Position numbers and translations under genes: made by a program | Part shown: positions 1-5,374 of the stretch, in pieces | Position numbering within the stretch: position 1 is the first letter of the stretch | How the letters are laid out: each line of letters starts with the position of its first letter | NCBI GenBank assembly: GCA_020438915.1 | Contig: JAGQTR010000287.1 | Span: forward strand, 1-8,326 | DNA length: 8,326 nucleotides | Reading direction: 5' to 3' | From: Mycobacterium sp. | GTDB lineage: Bacteria > Actinomycetota > Actinomycetes > Mycobacteriales > Mycobacteriaceae | Notes under the pieces: model-generated | What the model saw: the letters and a program-made list of their open reading frames with translations, nothing else | Databases searched by the model: none | What the model was told of the DNA's origin: nothing

Positions 1-182
1 GTGACCGCGAACTCCGGGGCATCCCAGTCGATATCGGTGTACGGATTGAAATTGCGGCGAACCGATCCCTCGGACAGGGTCGTCAACATGTCGACGTACG
101 CCCGGTCTTCTGGGCCGTCGCCTAGCTCCATGTTCTTGCGCCAGCGCCGGACCATGGGCGTCCTGGCAGTGTTGACAGCCAT
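1..182 (-). CDS. AurF-like diiron oxygenase, N-terminal fragment (Rv0885-like)
   Basis: This is the first 60 codons of a minus-strand gene that continues beyond the left edge. It begins with ATG at 182, preceded on its own strand by a strong purine-rich ribosome binding site (GGGGAGGGG). The visible protein starts MAVNTARTPMVRRWRKNMEL and includes the segment FNPYTDIDWDAPEFAV at about residues 45-60. I recognise this as the start of the mycobacterial protein encoded divergently from serC (Rv0885 in M. tuberculosis), which belongs to the AurF / p-aminobenzoate N-oxygenase diiron family. The iron-ligating Glu/His residues of that family lie further downstream and cannot be seen, so the catalytic assignment rests on recalled similarity and the conserved position next to serC. 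It shares its upstream region, including a CRP-type box, with serC. The physiological substrate is unknown. Confidence 0.72.
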   Translation of the reverse strand, partial: MAVNTARTPMVRRWRKNMELGDGPEDRAYVDMLTTLSEGSVRRNFNPYTDIDWDAPEFAV

Positions 183-303
183 GCGTGACCCCTCCCCTGA
201 GGTTTACATTCGCCTAGTTGTTGTCTAAAGACAGTACCCGTGGTCCCAGGAATTAAACAGGGCTTATTCCCCAATGTGGCACCACCGGGCCAAAAGCCCC
301 ACA

Positions 304-319
304 TGTGATCAGGGTCACA
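304..319. promoter_or_regulatory. CRP-type (cAMP receptor protein) operator
   Basis: The sequence TGTGATCAGGGTCACA is an exact TGTGA-N6-TCACA inverted repeat, the core consensus of CRP-family operators including mycobacterial CRP (Rv3676). In M. tuberculosis, CRP is reported to act in the serC/Rv0885 intergenic region and to support serC expression, so a perfect box in the same gap here fits established knowledge. Its centre (311.5) lies about 83 bp upstream of the proposed leaderless start of serC at 395. That is a helical phase used by class I CRP activators, which is an inference. The box could also control the divergent oxygenase gene, whose start is about 130 bp away. Confidence 0.82.
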
Positions 320-381
320 GTCTGTCGGCCGATGCGCCAGACCGCGCGGTGCCCGCATCCCCGCCGCCTTCAGCGGCGCCT

Positions 382-387
382 TAGGCT
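382..387 (+). promoter_or_regulatory. -10 element of a probable leaderless serC promoter
   Basis: TAGGCT matches the mycobacterial TANNNT -10 pattern and ends 7 nt before the serC ATG. Transcription would therefore start at or next to the A of the start codon. No Shine-Dalgarno sequence exists between this motif and the ATG (only TTGCCACC), which supports a leaderless mRNA. No recognisable -35 box is present, as is common in mycobacterial promoters. Confidence 0.5.
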
Positions 388-394
388 TGCCACC

Positions 395-1552
395 ATGGCC
401 GACGCCTCACACACTGAGTCCTCTCCAAAGTCCTCTCCGAAGCCCTCCCTGACCATCCCGGCTGAGCTCAAACCCGCCGACGGCCGGTTCGGATGCGGAC
501 CGTCGAAGGTCAGACCCGAACAACTGCAGGCGCTGGTGGCGGCCGGTGACGTGTTCGGCACCTCCCATCGCCAAGCTCCAGTCAAGAACCTGGTGGCGCG
601 GGTACGTGAGGGCCTGGGTCAGCTTTTCTCGCTCCCCGATGGCTACGAGGTGATCCTGGGCAACGGTGGATCCACGGCGTTCTGGGATGCCGCGGCGTTC
701 GGGCTGGTCGACAAGCGCTCACTGCATCTGACATACGGCGAATTCAGCTCGAAGTTCGCCTCGGCCGTCGCCAAGAACCCGTTCGTCGGCGATCCCGTCG
801 TCGTCAAGGCCGATCCGGGGGCTGCACCCAAACCGGTGTCGGACCCGACTGTCGACCTGATCGCGTGGGCGCACAACGAGACCTCGACCGGTGTCGCCCT
901 TCCGGTGCAGCGACCAGAAGGCGCCGGGGAAGCGCTGATCGCGATCGACGCCACTTCGGCAGCCGGCGGCCTGCCGGTCGACATCACCGACGCCGATGTG
1001 TACTACTTCGCGCCCCAGAAGAACTTCGCCGGCGACGGCGGGCTGTGGATCGCGTTGATGTCCCCCGCTGCGTTGGCCCGGGTGTCGGCGATCGCCGGCA
1101 CCGGGCGGTGGGTCCCGGAGTTCCTGTCACTTCCCATCGCCATCGAGAACAGCGTGAAGAACCAGACCTACAACACCCCGGCGATCGCAACGCTGTTGCT
1201 GCTCGCCGACCAGATTCACTGGCTACTCGACAACGGCGGCCTGGATTGGGCCACCAAGCGAACCGCCGACTCGTCGGGGCGCCTGTACTCCTGGGCCGAG
1301 GCGTCGTCGTTCGCGACCCCGTTCGTATCCGACCCAGCGCTGCGCTCACCGGTCGTGGGCACCATCGACTTCTCCGATGCCGTGGATGCCGCGGCGGTGG
1401 CGTCGATATTGCGGGCCAACGGAATCGTCGACACCGAGCCCTACCGCAAGCTGGGGCGCAACCAGCTCCGGGTAGGGATGTTCCCCGCTGTCGAGCCCGA
1501 CGACGTCAGCGCCCTGACCCGGTGCATCGACTGGGTGACGGAGCGGCTTTAG
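395..1552 (+). CDS. serC: Phosphoserine aminotransferase SerC
   Basis: The gene encodes a 385-residue PLP-dependent class V aminotransferase (the M. tuberculosis enzyme is about 376 residues). It converts 3-phosphohydroxypyruvate plus glutamate to 3-phosphoserine plus 2-oxoglutarate in cytosolic serine biosynthesis, and serves an analogous step in pyridoxal phosphate synthesis. Visible features in order are a polar Ser/Pro/Lys N-terminal tail (residues 2-16), the opening FGCGPSKVRPEQL, a phosphate-binding NGGST (90-94), HNETSTGV (160-167), the PLP-pyridine aspartate in IDATSAAGG (Asp185), and the Schiff-base lysine in YFAPQKNFAGDGG (Lys209). The C-terminal domain ends in GRNQLRVGMFPAVEPDDV. 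The frame stays open upstream to 305, but that extension is Arg-rich and unlike the family. I chose ATG 395 because a -10 motif sits just upstream and no ribosome binding site is present. It diverges from the oxygenase gene and probably responds to CRP. Confidence 0.95.
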   Translation: MADASHTESSPKSSPKPSLTIPAELKPADGRFGCGPSKVRPEQLQALVAAGDVFGTSHRQAPVKNLVARVREGLGQLFSLPDGYEVILGNGGSTAFWDAAAFGLVDKRSLHLTYGEFSSKFASAVAKNPFVGDPVVVKADPGAAPKPVSDPTVDLIAWAHNETSTGVALPVQRPEGAGEALIAIDATSAAGGLPVDITDADVYYFAPQKNFAGDGGLWIALMSPAALARVSAIAGTGRWVPEFLSLPIAIENSVKNQTYNTPAIATLLLLADQIHWLLDNGGLDWATKRTADSSGRLYSWAEASSFATPFVSDPALRSPVVGTIDFSDAVDAAAVASILRANGIVDTEPYRKLGRNQLRVGMFPAVEPDDVSALTRCIDWVTERL

Positions 1553-1603
1553 CCCGGCTTTAGCCCGCGACAGACGATACGGAGCGGCTTTTGTTTAGCT
1601 CCG
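1538..1603. repeat. Short direct-repeat cluster across the serC stop codon
   Basis: Two repeat types are interleaved. GGCTTTAGCCC occurs twice in perfect tandem (1545-1555 and 1556-1566), with the serC stop codon in the first copy. The 13-mer ACGGAGCGGCTTT occurs at 1538-1550, coding for the last serC residues, and again at 1579-1591 in non-coding DNA. The second copy begins a hairpin, CGGAGC (1580-1585) with GCTCCG (1598-1603), enclosing a T-rich loop. This could be a degenerate transcription terminator or a relic of a local duplication. There is no U-tract, so a terminator call is not secure. Confidence 0.5.
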
Positions 1604-1645
1604 ACTGCTGCCGCGTGTCACCGGGGTTACGGACTGATAACGCAG

Positions 1646-1651
1646 TAGGGT
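1646..1651 (+). promoter_or_regulatory. Candidate sepH -10 element
   Basis: TAGGGT fits the mycobacterial TANNNT -10 pattern. It would give a start near 1658 and a leader of about 36 nt carrying the strong sepH ribosome binding site GGAGGAGG (1681-1688 region, 5-7 nt before the ATG). No convincing -35 box is visible. The 140-bp gap after serC is large enough to hold an independent promoter. Confidence 0.3.
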
Positions 1652-1693
1652 GACCTGCGTATCGGGCTTGGCATCAGCCCGGAGGAGGTCGCA

Positions 1694-2473
1694 ATGCGAG
1701 AACTCAAAGTCGTCGGACTCGGCGTCGACAGCCGACAGATCATCTGTGAAACCGACGACTCCGGGGAGAAATTCGTCCTGCGCTCCGATGCGCGTCTGGA
1801 GGCAGCGGTGCGTGGTGACGAGGTCGGTTCCAGCCAAACCGCGATCGATGTCGAGGTCCAAAACATGCTGCACCCCAGAGATATTCAAGCGAAAATCCGC
1901 TCGGGTGCGTCGGTGGAGCAGGTCGCCGCGGCATCCGGAGCGTCGGTCTCGCGAGTCGAGCGGTTCGCCCATCCGGTACTCCTGGAGCGCGCTCGTGCCG
2001 CCGAGTTGGCCACCGCGGCCCATCCGGTCCTTCCCGACGGCCCCTCCGTGCTGACGCTGTTGGAGACGGTGACGACAGCATTGGTCGCACGCGGCCTCGA
2101 TCCCGAAGGCACATCCTGGGACGCCTGGCGCAACGAGGACGGGCGCTGGACGGTTCAGATGGCGTGGACAGCGGGCCGGTCGGACCTTCAGGCGCACTTC
2201 CGGTTCGCGCCGGGCGCGCACGGCGGAACCGTCACCGCTTTCGACGACGCGGCCCACGAGCTGATCGACCCGGGATTCGCCCGGCCGCTGCGGCCGTTGG
2301 CTCCGGTGGCGCAGCTCGCGCTCGATGAACCCGACGCTCCCCTGACGACGCCCACCACGGCGCCCGAACCGCCGCCGACGACCAAACCCCCTCGTCCGAA
2401 GAAGGGCCATCCGGCCGTTCCGGCATGGGAAGACGTCCTGCTAGGCGTGCGCTCCAGCGGCGGCCAGCGCTAG
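1694..2473 (+). CDS. sepH: Septation protein SepH (FtsZ-interacting, DUF3071)
   Basis: This 259-residue protein is the actinobacterial cell-division regulator SepH (Rv0883c in M. tuberculosis, about 250 residues). SepH family members bind FtsZ and promote its assembly into filaments during septum formation. The N-terminal domain (about residues 1-105) starts with MRELKVVGLGVDSRQIICET and contains the conserved LHPRDIQAKIRSGASVEQVA, a helix-turn-helix at about residues 66-92. A second conserved block, DAWRNEDGRWTVQMAW, lies at 143-158. Residues 212-240 are Pro/Thr/Lys-rich and probably disordered. The protein ends with the short conserved motif VPAWEDVLLGVR (242-253), typical of the SepH tail. 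The ATG is preceded by a near-perfect ribosome binding site. Its 3' end overlaps the convergent membrane-protein gene by 33 bp. Confidence 0.92.
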   Translation: MRELKVVGLGVDSRQIICETDDSGEKFVLRSDARLEAAVRGDEVGSSQTAIDVEVQNMLHPRDIQAKIRSGASVEQVAAASGASVSRVERFAHPVLLERARAAELATAAHPVLPDGPSVLTLLETVTTALVARGLDPEGTSWDAWRNEDGRWTVQMAWTAGRSDLQAHFRFAPGAHGGTVTAFDDAAHELIDPGFARPLRPLAPVAQLALDEPDAPLTTPTTAPEPPPTTKPPRPKKGHPAVPAWEDVLLGVRSSGGQR

Positions 2474-2722
2474 CAGCGCAATCCACGCGCCTCCGACGCC
2501 GACCGCTGACCCGAGGACGAACCAGCGCCATACCGGCACCTTGCGCCACCCCCAGACGGTGGGGGCCAATCCGCACACGGCAACCAGATTCAGGCCGACC
2601 GCAAGTAGCGGATGAACCCGCGACAGACCCATACTGAGCACGACGATCGCCGCCGCGATCACCGCGGCGACGAACGCCGCCACCGTCAGTCCGGTGGCCC
2701 ACGGCGTGGAGTCTTCGCTCAT
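2441..2722 (-). CDS. Small three-helix membrane protein (Rv0882-like, DUF2537)
   Basis: The gene encodes a 93-residue integral membrane protein of unknown function. Three hydrophobic segments are visible: about residues 9-31, 37-58 and 66-89. They are joined by short loops, and the basic/aromatic loop WGWRKVPVWRW (57-67) is probably cytoplasmic by the positive-inside rule. The length and position beside sepH match Rv0882 of M. tuberculosis; the DUF2537 name is from memory. I chose ATG 2722 (MSEDSTPW) because GAGGAGA lies just upstream; an ATG four codons earlier has no such site. It lies 28 bp downstream of the methyltransferase stop on the same strand, so the two probably form an operon. Its last 33 bp overlap the end of sepH on the other strand. 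Confidence 0.85.
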   Translation of the reverse strand: MSEDSTPWATGLTVAAFVAAVIAAAIVVLSMGLSRVHPLLAVGLNLVAVCGLAPTVWGWRKVPVWRWFVLGSAVGVGGAWIALLALAAAGAHA

Positions 2723-2750
2723 TTCTCCTCGCACACGCGCTACTCCGCGC

Positions 2751-3641
2751 TCATGTTGTTCTGGAACCCACCGGCGGAACCCTATCCCGCTGCCGATCCC
2801 GCTCGTAGAAGGCCAGCGCAGCGGCGGTGGCGACGTTCAGCGAGTCGGTTCCCCCCGACATCGGGATCCGTACCCGCTCGTCACTCAACCGCATGGTTCG
2901 TTCTTGAAGGCCGGGGCCCTCGGCGCCGACCAGGATCGCTACTCGCTCCCCGGCCAGGCCCGCCATCGCGCGTGCCAGTAGCGGCGCGGCCGGATCAGGG
3001 GTCATCGCCAGTACCCGAAACCCAGCTTCTTGCAACAATTTAAGTCCATCAGGCCAGGCGCCCGCGTTGGCAAAAGGCACCAGCAACGCGTGCCCCATCG
3101 AGACTCGTACCGCGCGCCGGTACAACGGGTCGGCGCATCCGCTGCCGAAGACCACCGCATCGACACCCAAACCGGCAGCATTGCGAAAGAGCGAGCCGAG
3201 GTTTTCGTGGTCGTTCACGCCCTCGAGTACCGCAACGGTCATGGCACCGTCGAGAACCTCGGGCACCGCCAACTCGGCTGCTCGCGACGCCGACGCGAGC
3301 ACACCACGATTGAGGTGAAAGCCGACCACTTCGGCCATCACCTCGGCGGTAACCCGGTAAAACGGCGCGTCGAGGCCATTGAGGCCGGCGCCGAGCTCGG
3401 TCAGCCGACGGTCGGTTCCCAGGAACGCCCGCGGAGCGAACCGCGAGGCCAGCATTCGCTGCACCACCAACACACCCTCGGCGATCACCAGGCCCTTGCC
3501 GGTTGGCAGGTCCGGCCGACGGTCGACGCTGTTGAGGTCACGGAAGTCATCGAGCCTAGGGTCGGCGGGGTCTGTGACGTCCACGACGTTTGCGCCCCTG
3601 ACGACGCTTCCGGCATCGGGAGCGTTAACGCCGTTGGCCAT
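2751..3641 (-). CDS. SpoU/TrmH-family RNA 2'-O-methyltransferase (Rv0881-like)
   Basis: This 296-residue protein is a SPOUT-class methyltransferase that transfers a methyl group from S-adenosylmethionine to a ribose 2'-OH of rRNA or tRNA; the exact target nucleotide cannot be told. An N-terminal RNA-binding domain (about 45-125) contains VIAEGVLVVQRMLAS and FAPRAFLGTDRRL. The three SpoU motifs are clear: motif 1 NDHENLGSLFRNAAGLG (143-159, with catalytic Arg153), motif 2 ILVGAEGPGL (236-245), and motif 3 IPMSGGTDSLNVATA starting at 259. These form the trefoil-knot cofactor site. The start is uncertain. ATG 3641 has no good ribosome binding site. GTG 3584 (V20, giving a protein beginning just before DVTDPADPRL) is preceded by AGGGG at about 10 nt and sits where homology to the family seems to begin. 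The gene is upstream of the small membrane protein gene on the same strand. Confidence 0.92.
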   Translation of the reverse strand: MANGVNAPDAGSVVRGANVVDVTDPADPRLDDFRDLNSVDRRPDLPTGKGLVIAEGVLVVQRMLASRFAPRAFLGTDRRLTELGAGLNGLDAPFYRVTAEVMAEVVGFHLNRGVLASASRAAELAVPEVLDGAMTVAVLEGVNDHENLGSLFRNAAGLGVDAVVFGSGCADPLYRRAVRVSMGHALLVPFANAGAWPDGLKLLQEAGFRVLAMTPDPAAPLLARAMAGLAGERVAILVGAEGPGLQERTMRLSDERVRIPMSGGTDSLNVATAAALAFYERDRQRDRVPPVGSRTT

Positions 3642-3744
3642 CAGATGATTTCGTCGCCAGCGACAGCGAACGAGACGGTTCCCACGGCCTCGAGACTACC
3701 CAGATGCCGACCGGACGATGCCGAAGATCGACTACGTTGGGGGC
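3642..3744. promoter_or_regulatory. Divergent promoter gap between methyltransferase and DUF2530 genes
   Basis: This 103-bp gap must hold two divergent promoters. On the plus strand TACGTT (3733-3738) is followed by 6 nt and then the GTG start at 3745, the arrangement of a leaderless promoter. On the minus strand TAGTCT (3698 down to 3693) fits TANNNT and would give a leader of roughly 45 nt to ATG 3641 or 100 nt to GTG 3584. No -35 boxes stand out. In M. tuberculosis a MarR-family gene (Rv0880) lies upstream of the methyltransferase; none fits here. Confidence 0.45.
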
Positions 3745-3996
3745 GTGAGCAAGCCTCAACCGTTGCAGCCCCCGCAGTTGCCCGCTGCGTTGCTGGCGCC
3801 GTGGCCCGTCATCGTGGTCATCACCGGCGCCTGGGTGATCGCTGCCGTGCTCGCATTCACGGTCACCCCGCTGCAGGATTGGCGCCCGATCACCCTGGCG
3901 GGTCTGGGTGTCGGTGTTCTTGGCACATCGATATTTCTGTGGCAACGTCACGCCGTGCGCCGCGGGTCACGCGGCGCCCAGAGCGGCTTGACGTAA
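3745..3996 (+). CDS. Small two-helix membrane protein (DUF2530, Rv0879c-like)
   Basis: The gene encodes an 83-residue membrane protein of unknown function. A Pro/Gln-rich N-terminus (residues 3-13) is followed by two hydrophobic helices, about 20-42 (WPVIVVITGAWVIAAVLAF) and 49-66, and a basic tail QRHAVRRGSRG (67-77). Both ends are therefore expected in the cytoplasm. It matches the DUF2530 family of actinobacterial membrane proteins from memory. The frame opens upstream at ATG 3718, but GTG 3745 is preferred because TACGTT ends 6 nt before it. That implies a leaderless transcript, and the upstream residues (PKIDYVGG) look non-coding. The next gene starts 13 nt after its stop, so the two form an operon. 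Confidence 0.8.
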   Translation: MSKPQPLQPPQLPAALLAPWPVIVVITGAWVIAAVLAFTVTPLQDWRPITLAGLGVGVLGTSIFLWQRHAVRRGSRGAQSGLT

Positions 3997-4009
3997 CAGA
4001 GGAGGGGTC

Positions 4010-4462
4010 ATGGCAGCACCTGTGTTGCAAGCGCAGATCGACATCAACGCTCCGGTATCCGAAGTTTGGGCGCTGGTCTCCGACCTGAGCCTTATGCCGC
4101 GGTGGAGCCCACAGTGCCGCCTGATGAAACCGATCGGTGGTCTACGTCAGGGCGCCCGCACGATCAATCTCAATCGGCGCGGCCCGCTGTTCTGGCCGAC
4201 CACCTGCCGCATCACCGAGCTGATCCCCGAGAAGAAACTTGCCTTCCGGGTCAACGAAAACGGCACCGTCTGGAGTTACGAACTCGAGCCAACGGAGGCA
4301 GGCACCCGACTCCTGGAGACCCGGCACGCCGAGAACGGCGTCAAGGCCGTCTCGAACATGTTGGTCAACTCCCTGATGGGCGGGGTGCCCAACTTCGAGC
4401 AGGAGCTGATCGAGGGCATGAACGCCTCCCTGACACGCATAAAAGCGGCCGCGGAACGCTAA
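4010..4462 (+). CDS. SRPBCC (polyketide cyclase/dehydrase-like) family protein
   Basis: This 150-residue cytosolic protein has the START/Bet v1-like SRPBCC fold, a helix-grip structure enclosing a hydrophobic ligand cavity. The diagnostic opening is QIDINAPVSEVWALVSDLSLMPRWSP (about residues 9-34). The strands follow (TINLNRRGPLFWPTTCRITEL, FRVNENGTVWSYELEP), and a long C-terminal helix spans about 123-148 (NFEQELIEGMNASLTRIKAA). Mycobacterial relatives are often annotated as polyketide cyclase/dehydrase, lipid-transport or stress (ToxG-like) proteins; the ligand cannot be inferred. A strong ribosome binding site, AGAGGAGGGG, ends 2 nt before ATG 4010. It follows the DUF2530 gene by 13 nt and is probably cotranscribed with it. 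Its TAA stop shares 4 bp with the convergent DUF3027 stop. Confidence 0.9.
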   Translation: MAAPVLQAQIDINAPVSEVWALVSDLSLMPRWSPQCRLMKPIGGLRQGARTINLNRRGPLFWPTTCRITELIPEKKLAFRVNENGTVWSYELEPTEAGTRLLETRHAENGVKAVSNMLVNSLMGGVPNFEQELIEGMNASLTRIKAAAER

Positions 4463-5277
4463 CTTTCGCGCTGCTCCACCAGGTCCAGGACGCCGTCGTC
4501 GTAGGGGTCGTACAGCGGCGACCCGGTGCCCGGCGACGCGGGGGTGTCGGAGTGGGCGCCACAACCGTACTCGGCGTCGACCACCTGCCCATCGGAGGCG
4601 AACTCGTTGGCGCATACCCCGAACATCACCCCGAGCGCGCCGCGCAGCGGCAGAAAAAAGCCGCAGTCGCGGCACACGCGGCGGGTTGCCCTCGCCATCG
4701 CAGAGCCGGGACCGTGTTCACCGTCGTGCCAGCGCTGGGCGGCTTGGCCGCGGCCCCACGGCCCCAGGACCTGACGACGACCGAGACCGACTTCGGCGGC
4801 AACTTCGTCGATCTCCGGATCGCCGGTGGCCATGTAGCCCGGCACGAGGCGGGGGTCGTCGGCCGGCGGTGCGAGCAGGTCACCCGGGCCCAGATCGCCT
4901 GGCCGAACCCGCTGATCCCAGGGCACCCACTCGGGGGCGAGCAGCGCCGTGGGACCCGGTACGAGCACTACTTCGCTGATGGTGGCGTGCGTGGCTCCAG
5001 GGCTTGCGGCCACGACAACAGCCCACTGCCAGCCGCGATAGCCAGGCAACCGGGCGAGGAAACGGTGGGTGGCGGCTGCCGGATCCTCGAATCCGGCGCC
5101 GAGGTACTCCCCGACGGTGTCCTCGCCGCTGAACTCGACGATCGCCGCGCGGGCCTCGTCGGCGGCGCCCTCGAGCACCGCCGCCAAATCCGGCGCGATG
5201 TCCGCGGCCACCGGCGCGGGTGAGGCAGATTCCGGTGCCGGATCCGTTTCCGGGTGCGGTTGATCGGGTTCGGTCAT
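4459..5277 (-). CDS. DUF3027 protein with Cys-rich, probably zinc-binding C-terminus (Rv0877-like)
   Basis: This protein of about 272 residues (Rv0877 in M. tuberculosis is about 262) belongs to the DUF3027 family of actinobacteria, function unknown. After an acidic Pro/Glu-rich tail (residues 3-30) comes a conserved domain with TVGEYLGAGFEDPAAATHRF (54-73), GYRGWQWAVVVAA (79-91) and LLAPEWVPWDQRVRPGDLGPGD (112-133). The C-terminal part carries VCRDCGFFLPLRG (201-213), VCANEFASDG (221-230) and EYGCGAHS (236-243). Cys202, Cys205, Cys222, Cys239 and His242 could form a treble-clef or zinc-ribbon-like site. No membrane segment is seen. The start is ambiguous: ATG 5277 (MTEPDQP) has GGAGG 11 nt upstream, whereas ATG 5286 has it only 2 nt upstream. 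The 5277 start gives the better-fitting length. It is divergent from the MFS gene. Confidence 0.85.
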   Translation of the reverse strand: MTEPDQPHPETDPAPESASPAPVAADIAPDLAAVLEGAADEARAAIVEFSGEDTVGEYLGAGFEDPAAATHRFLARLPGYRGWQWAVVVAASPGATHATISEVVLVPGPTALLAPEWVPWDQRVRPGDLGPGDLLAPPADDPRLVPGYMATGDPEIDEVAAEVGLGRRQVLGPWGRGQAAQRWHDGEHGPGSAMARATRRVCRDCGFFLPLRGALGVMFGVCANEFASDGQVVDAEYGCGAHSDTPASPGTGSPLYDPYDDGVLDLVEQRES

Positions 5278-5374
5278 GCTTTCCATCGCCTCCAATCTTG
5301 CCCGACGGGAACAAGGTGTAGCCACACCGACCACCTGCACACCCACTGTCGTCCGCATGGGGGAGAATCGACAC
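5278..5374. promoter_or_regulatory. Divergent promoter gap between DUF3027 and MFS genes
   Basis: This 97-bp gap separates two divergent starts. It contains a perfect short inverted repeat, GGTGT-AGCC-ACACC (5315-5328), near its middle, which could be an operator shared by both genes. GGAGG (minus strand, just before 5286) and GGGGGAG (plus strand, 9 nt before GTG 5375) are ribosome binding sites. No clear -35/-10 pair was identified for either direction. Confidence 0.35.

Larger units (their letters stand above)
183..394. promoter_or_regulatory. Divergent promoter region between the diiron oxygenase gene and serC
   Basis: This 212-bp stretch has no plausible gene and is less GC-rich than its flanks in its central part (about 200-310). 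It must hold the promoters for both divergent genes. It contains a perfect CRP-type palindrome (304-319) and a -10-like TAGGCT just ahead of serC (382-387). On the minus strand, TACTGT (236 down to 231) fits the TANNNT -10 pattern and would give the oxygenase gene a leader of about 40 nt. A small palindrome, GTCT-AA-AGAC (223-232), overlaps that motif. The minus-strand promoter assignment is weak. Confidence 0.6.

Noticed and set aside
172..177. TTGACA as a -35 box for serC
   Set aside because: It lies within the oxygenase coding region, has no -10 at 16-19 bp and is over 200 bp from serC.
305..394. N-terminal extension of SerC to 305
   Set aside because: The extra 30 residues are Arg/Pro-rich, unlike any SerC, overlap the CRP box and -10 motif, and give a protein longer than the family.
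1580..1603. Intrinsic terminator after serC
   Set aside because: The stem is only 6 bp with a 12-nt loop and no T-tract follows, so I list it only as part of the repeat cluster.
3030..4088. A 352-codon open frame on the plus strand
   Set aside because: It is antisense to the methyltransferase gene and out of frame with the DUF2530 and SRPBCC genes, both of which have clear family features and start signals.
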